Positions 7,080 through 9,881 of a stretch of 9,881 nt of DNA are shown here, piece after piece. The notes beneath the pieces are model-generated. The model made no database searches. It saw nothing but the letters and a program-made list of their open reading frames with translations, and was not told the origin of the DNA. Numbering within the stretch: position 1 is the stretch's first letter; each line of letters begins with the position of its first letter. The stretch comes from an uncultured Oscillospiraceae bacterium (lineage in GTDB: Bacteria > Bacillota > Clostridia > Oscillospirales > Oscillospiraceae), in contig CALWXY010000055.1 in assembly GCA_944385595.1 (NCBI GenBank), forward strand, positions 1 through 9,881, read 5' to 3'. The translations under genes were made by a program, and so were the position numbers.

Positions 7080-7571
7080 TCAGAGTCCCTCCATCATGCG
7101 CACGGTGATGACGCCCTCGTCTATATCGCGCGAGATGATGAACTGCGGCACGGCGGGGATGAGTATCTCCCGCTCGCCGCGCACGACGTAGACGTCGCTC
7201 GCGGGCATGTTCAGCACCTCGGCGAGGGTGCCGAGCTCCGCGCCGTCCTCGGTGACGACCTTCGCGCCTATGAGATCCTGTATGAAGTAGCCGCCCTCCG
7301 GCAGGCGCGCCTCGCGCCTGTCTATGAAGACGGTCTTGTCCCGCAGCGCCATGGCGGCGTTCACGTCGTCGACGTCCTCGAGCGAGGCGATGACGCTCGA
7401 CTTGTGCACCCGCGCGGAGAGCAGGCGGTAGGGCCTGCCGTCTATATAAAGTCTCGAAAAGCCCCTGAGGAACTCCGGCGAATCCGCCCAGGGCTGGATT
7501 TTGACCTCGCCGCGCACGCCGTGGGTATTGACTATGCGCCCGGCCTCGAGATAGCGTTTTTTCTCTGTCAT
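7080..7571 (-). CDS. rimM: Ribosome maturation factor RimM
   Basis: A 163-residue cytosolic assembly factor that binds ribosomal protein S19 and helps form the 30S head. The N-terminal RimM barrel begins AGRIVNTHGVRGEVKI (10-25); the C-terminal PRC-barrel covers about 94-163, with YFIQDLIGAKV (95-105), GTLAEVLNMPASDVYVV (114-130) and ILIPAVPQFI (136-145). Length fits the family (160-180). ATG 7571 is chosen because AAGGAG lies seven bases upstream and the conserved N-terminus begins there; the frame extends to 7610, but the extra residues are encoded by a hairpin region and have no ribosome binding site. It sits 66 bases after khpA, with a hairpin between, and one base before trmD. The khpA-rimM-trmD order is conserved in Firmicutes. 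Confidence 0.95.
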   Translation of the reverse strand: MTEKKRYLEAGRIVNTHGVRGEVKIQPWADSPEFLRGFSRLYIDGRPYRLLSARVHKSSVIASLEDVDDVNAAMALRDKTVFIDRREARLPEGGYFIQDLIGAKVVTEDGAELGTLAEVLNMPASDVYVVRGEREILIPAVPQFIISRDIDEGVITVRMMEGL

Positions 7572-7578
7572 CGATTGT

Positions 7579-7584
7579 CTCCTT
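7579..7584 (-). promoter_or_regulatory. Ribosome binding site fixing the rimM start
   Basis: AAGGAG seven bases before ATG 7571; it rules out the longer reading from 7610. Confidence 0.8.
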
Positions 7585-7609
7585 ATCAGCAGCAAACAAT
7601 AGCAAAACA

Positions 7610-7629
7610 CCCCGAGTTTTCCCTCGGGG
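7610..7629 (-). terminator. Hairpin between khpA and rimM (possible partial terminator)
   Basis: Seven-bp stem CCCCGAG (7610-7616) / CTCGGGG (7623-7629) with a six-base loop, eight bases after the khpA stop. On the - strand it is followed by TGTTTTG, an imperfect T-tract. It probably terminates only part of the transcripts, setting a higher level for rpsP-khpA than for rimM-trmD-ksgA, or acts as a processing/stability stem. Confidence 0.55.
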
Positions 7630-7637
7630 CGTTTATA

Positions 7638-7868
7638 TCAGTCCATGATCTCCACGGACACTTTTTTGCCCTTTCGCTGGGCGACGGCCTTCATCAGGAC
7701 GCGAATCTCCTTGACGATTCTGCCCTGACGGCCGATGACCTTGCCCATATCGCCGTCGGCCACCCGCACCTCAAACACGGTCTCCGAATCGGCCTCGCGC
7801 TCGGTCACAGAGACCTCGTCGGGATTATCGACAAGGTTCTGCACGATGTAGGTCAAGAGTTCTTTCAT
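7638..7868 (-). CDS. khpA: KH-domain RNA-binding protein KhpA (YlqC family)
   Basis: A 76-residue single KH-domain protein. The GxxG loop that contacts RNA is seen as KVIGRQGRIVKEIR (43-56, GRQG at 46-49), preceded by the short strand VFEVRV (31-36). In Gram-positives KhpA pairs with KhpB/Jag as a RNA-binding complex affecting cell elongation and division and sRNA/mRNA binding; that is family knowledge, and khpB is not in this window. Length matches (75-80). ATG 7868 is preceded by AAGGAG eleven bases upstream, a long spacing, and this site overlaps the TAA of rpsP (TAAGGAG), suggesting coupling to S16 translation. Position directly after rpsP and before rimM is the conserved Firmicutes arrangement. 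Confidence 0.95.
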   Translation of the reverse strand: MKELLTYIVQNLVDNPDEVSVTEREADSETVFEVRVADGDMGKVIGRQGRIVKEIRVLMKAVAQRKGKKVSVEIMD

Positions 7869-7883
7869 GCTGGTTGCTTCTCC

Positions 7884-8120
7884 TTAGATGGCCTCGGCCT
7901 TTTTGAGGAGCGCTCTCGCGGTATCGGTGGGCTGGGCGCCGTTCGCGATCCAGTACTTGGCGCGCTCCGCGTCGACCTTGACGGCGTTGTCGGCAAGGGG
8001 ATCGTAGGTGCCGATCTCCTCGATGAACTTACCGTCGCGGGCATTGCGGGAATCGGCGACGACTATGCGGTAAAAGGGGTTCTTCTTGGCGCCCATTCTG
8101 CGAAGTCTGATTTTGACCAT
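7884..8120 (-). CDS. rpsP: 30S ribosomal protein S16
   Basis: A 78-residue structural protein of the 30S body that binds 16S rRNA early in assembly. The sequence MVKIRLRRMGAKKNPFYRIV with VADSRNARDGKFIEEIGTYD is diagnostic for S16. Length is typical of Firmicutes (78-90). ATG 8120 has a near-perfect ribosome binding site, GGAGGTGA, six bases upstream. It lies 64 bases after ffh, the longest but one gap in the cluster, with two short palindromes in the gap. Isoleucine is ATC in five of six cases, as expected for a highly expressed gene. Confidence 0.97.
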   Translation of the reverse strand: MVKIRLRRMGAKKNPFYRIVVADSRNARDGKFIEEIGTYDPLADNAVKVDAERAKYWIANGAQPTDTARALLKKAEAI

Positions 8121-8126
8121 TTATAT

Positions 8127-8170
8127 TCACCTCCAGAAAATTTTCTCATATATGACCTGCCCCTCCGGGG
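8127..8170 (-). promoter_or_regulatory. rpsP leader: ribosome binding site with adjoining palindromes
   Basis: The ffh-rpsP gap holds, in - strand order, a short CCCC/GGGG hairpin (8160-8170), a 10-base palindrome TCATATATGA (8146-8155), a 12-base palindrome AGAAAATTTTCT (8135-8146), and then directly the ribosome binding site GGAGGTGA (8127-8134). No convincing -35/-10 pair was found. The palindrome next to the binding site could influence translation initiation; this is inference. Confidence 0.4.
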
Positions 8171-8184
8171 GGCGGACACGCTGT

Positions 8185-9528
<1,344 letters not shown>

Positions 9529-9536
9529 CCGCACCG

Positions 9537-9542
9537 CTCCTT
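9537..9542 (-). promoter_or_regulatory. Ribosome binding site fixing the ffh start
   Basis: AAGGAG, eight bases before ATG 9528 and only two before the in-frame GTG 9534; the spacing decides for the ATG. Confidence 0.8.
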
Positions 9543-9550
9543 TTCAGCAG

Positions 9551-9880
9551 TCATATCTCGAGCGCGGCGAGCCGCTTTTGGGCCTCGCCGGTCTCGCCGG
9601 AGGCGAGGAGCCTCTGAATCTCGTCCAGCTCGGCTCTGAGGGCCGAGAATCTGGCGGCGAGCTGGAGCTTTTCCTCCGTCTCCGAGAGGGTTTTGTCGGC
9701 GCGGCGAATCATGTCCCACACGCCCTGGCGGGAGATGCCCGCCTGCTCGGCTATCTCGCCGAGCGACAAATCCTCATTATAATGTAAGTCGTAATACTCG
9801 CGCTGCTTGCCGGTGAGCAGGGCACCATACAAGTCGAAGAGCACGGCTCGGCGCACGGTTTCGTCCTCCACGGTGTTCAC
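9551..9880 (-). CDS. ylxM: YlxM-family putative DNA-binding protein (UPF0122), start near or beyond window edge
   Basis: At least 109 residues, resembling the small helix-turn-helix protein encoded before ffh in Firmicutes and thought to regulate the SRP pathway genes; direct evidence for that role is limited. Visible: LFDLYGALLTGKQREYYDLH (14-33), sigma-70 region-4-like helix-turn-helix in DLSLGEIAEQAGISRQGVWD (37-56), then a charged amphipathic helix (about 63-95) likely to be coiled coil. Length fits the family (105-115), so the GTG at 9880 may be the true start, with a second GTG at 9871. The frame is open to the edge and no ribosome binding site can be seen, so the start is undecided. 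ffh follows after 22 bases. Confidence 0.88.
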   Translation of the reverse strand: MNTVEDETVRRAVLFDLYGALLTGKQREYYDLHYNEDLSLGEIAEQAGISRQGVWDMIRRADKTLSETEEKLQLAARFSALRAELDEIQRLLASGETGEAQKRLAALEI

Positions 9881-9881
9881 C

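Overview
The window looks like chromosomal DNA from a GC-rich (by eye about 60 %) low-branching Gram-positive of the Clostridia, most plausibly an Oscillospiraceae-like gut anaerobe. The reasons are strong AGGAGG-type ribosome binding sites, TTG starts, the Firmicutes cluster ylxM-ffh-rpsP-khpA-rimM-trmD, and an ATP-type PEP carboxykinase. The genus-level guess is inference. No mobile element, phage gene, tRNA, rRNA or CRISPR array is visible.

Layout. Positions 1-814 are read on the + strand: the 3' end of a nitroreductase gene, then mntP (manganese exporter), three bases apart. Everything after that is on the - strand. A structured, non-coding, convergent intergenic region (815-1064) separates mntP from an isolated uroporphyrinogen-decarboxylase-superfamily gene (1065-2303), which has its own clear promoter and terminator. 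Next come a DUF1275/YoaK-like membrane protein gene (2446-3111) and pckA (3178-4743), with a terminator between them and an extended -10 promoter before pckA.

From 4950 to the right edge the - strand carries one translation-centred block, transcribed right to left: ylxM, ffh (SRP GTPase), rpsP (ribosomal protein S16), khpA (KH-domain RNA chaperone), rimM (30S maturation), trmD fused to a GNAT acetyltransferase domain, and ksgA/rsmA (16S rRNA dimethyltransferase). Spacings run from a 4-base overlap to 66 bases. The products serve co-translational protein export, small-subunit assembly, and tRNA and rRNA methylation, so co-expression makes sense. ksgA sits where rplS is usually found in Firmicutes.

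The most interesting points are (1) the TrmD-GNAT fusion, whose junction lies on an A6 run where a one-base slip would release a normal-length TrmD; (2) the 815-1055 region, with two near-identical terminator hairpins flanking an insert that can fold into a three-way junction; and (3) a DUF1275 gene whose ribosome binding site directly abuts the T-tract of the pckA terminator. No clearly new defence or metabolic system was found; most of the window is core housekeeping sequence.
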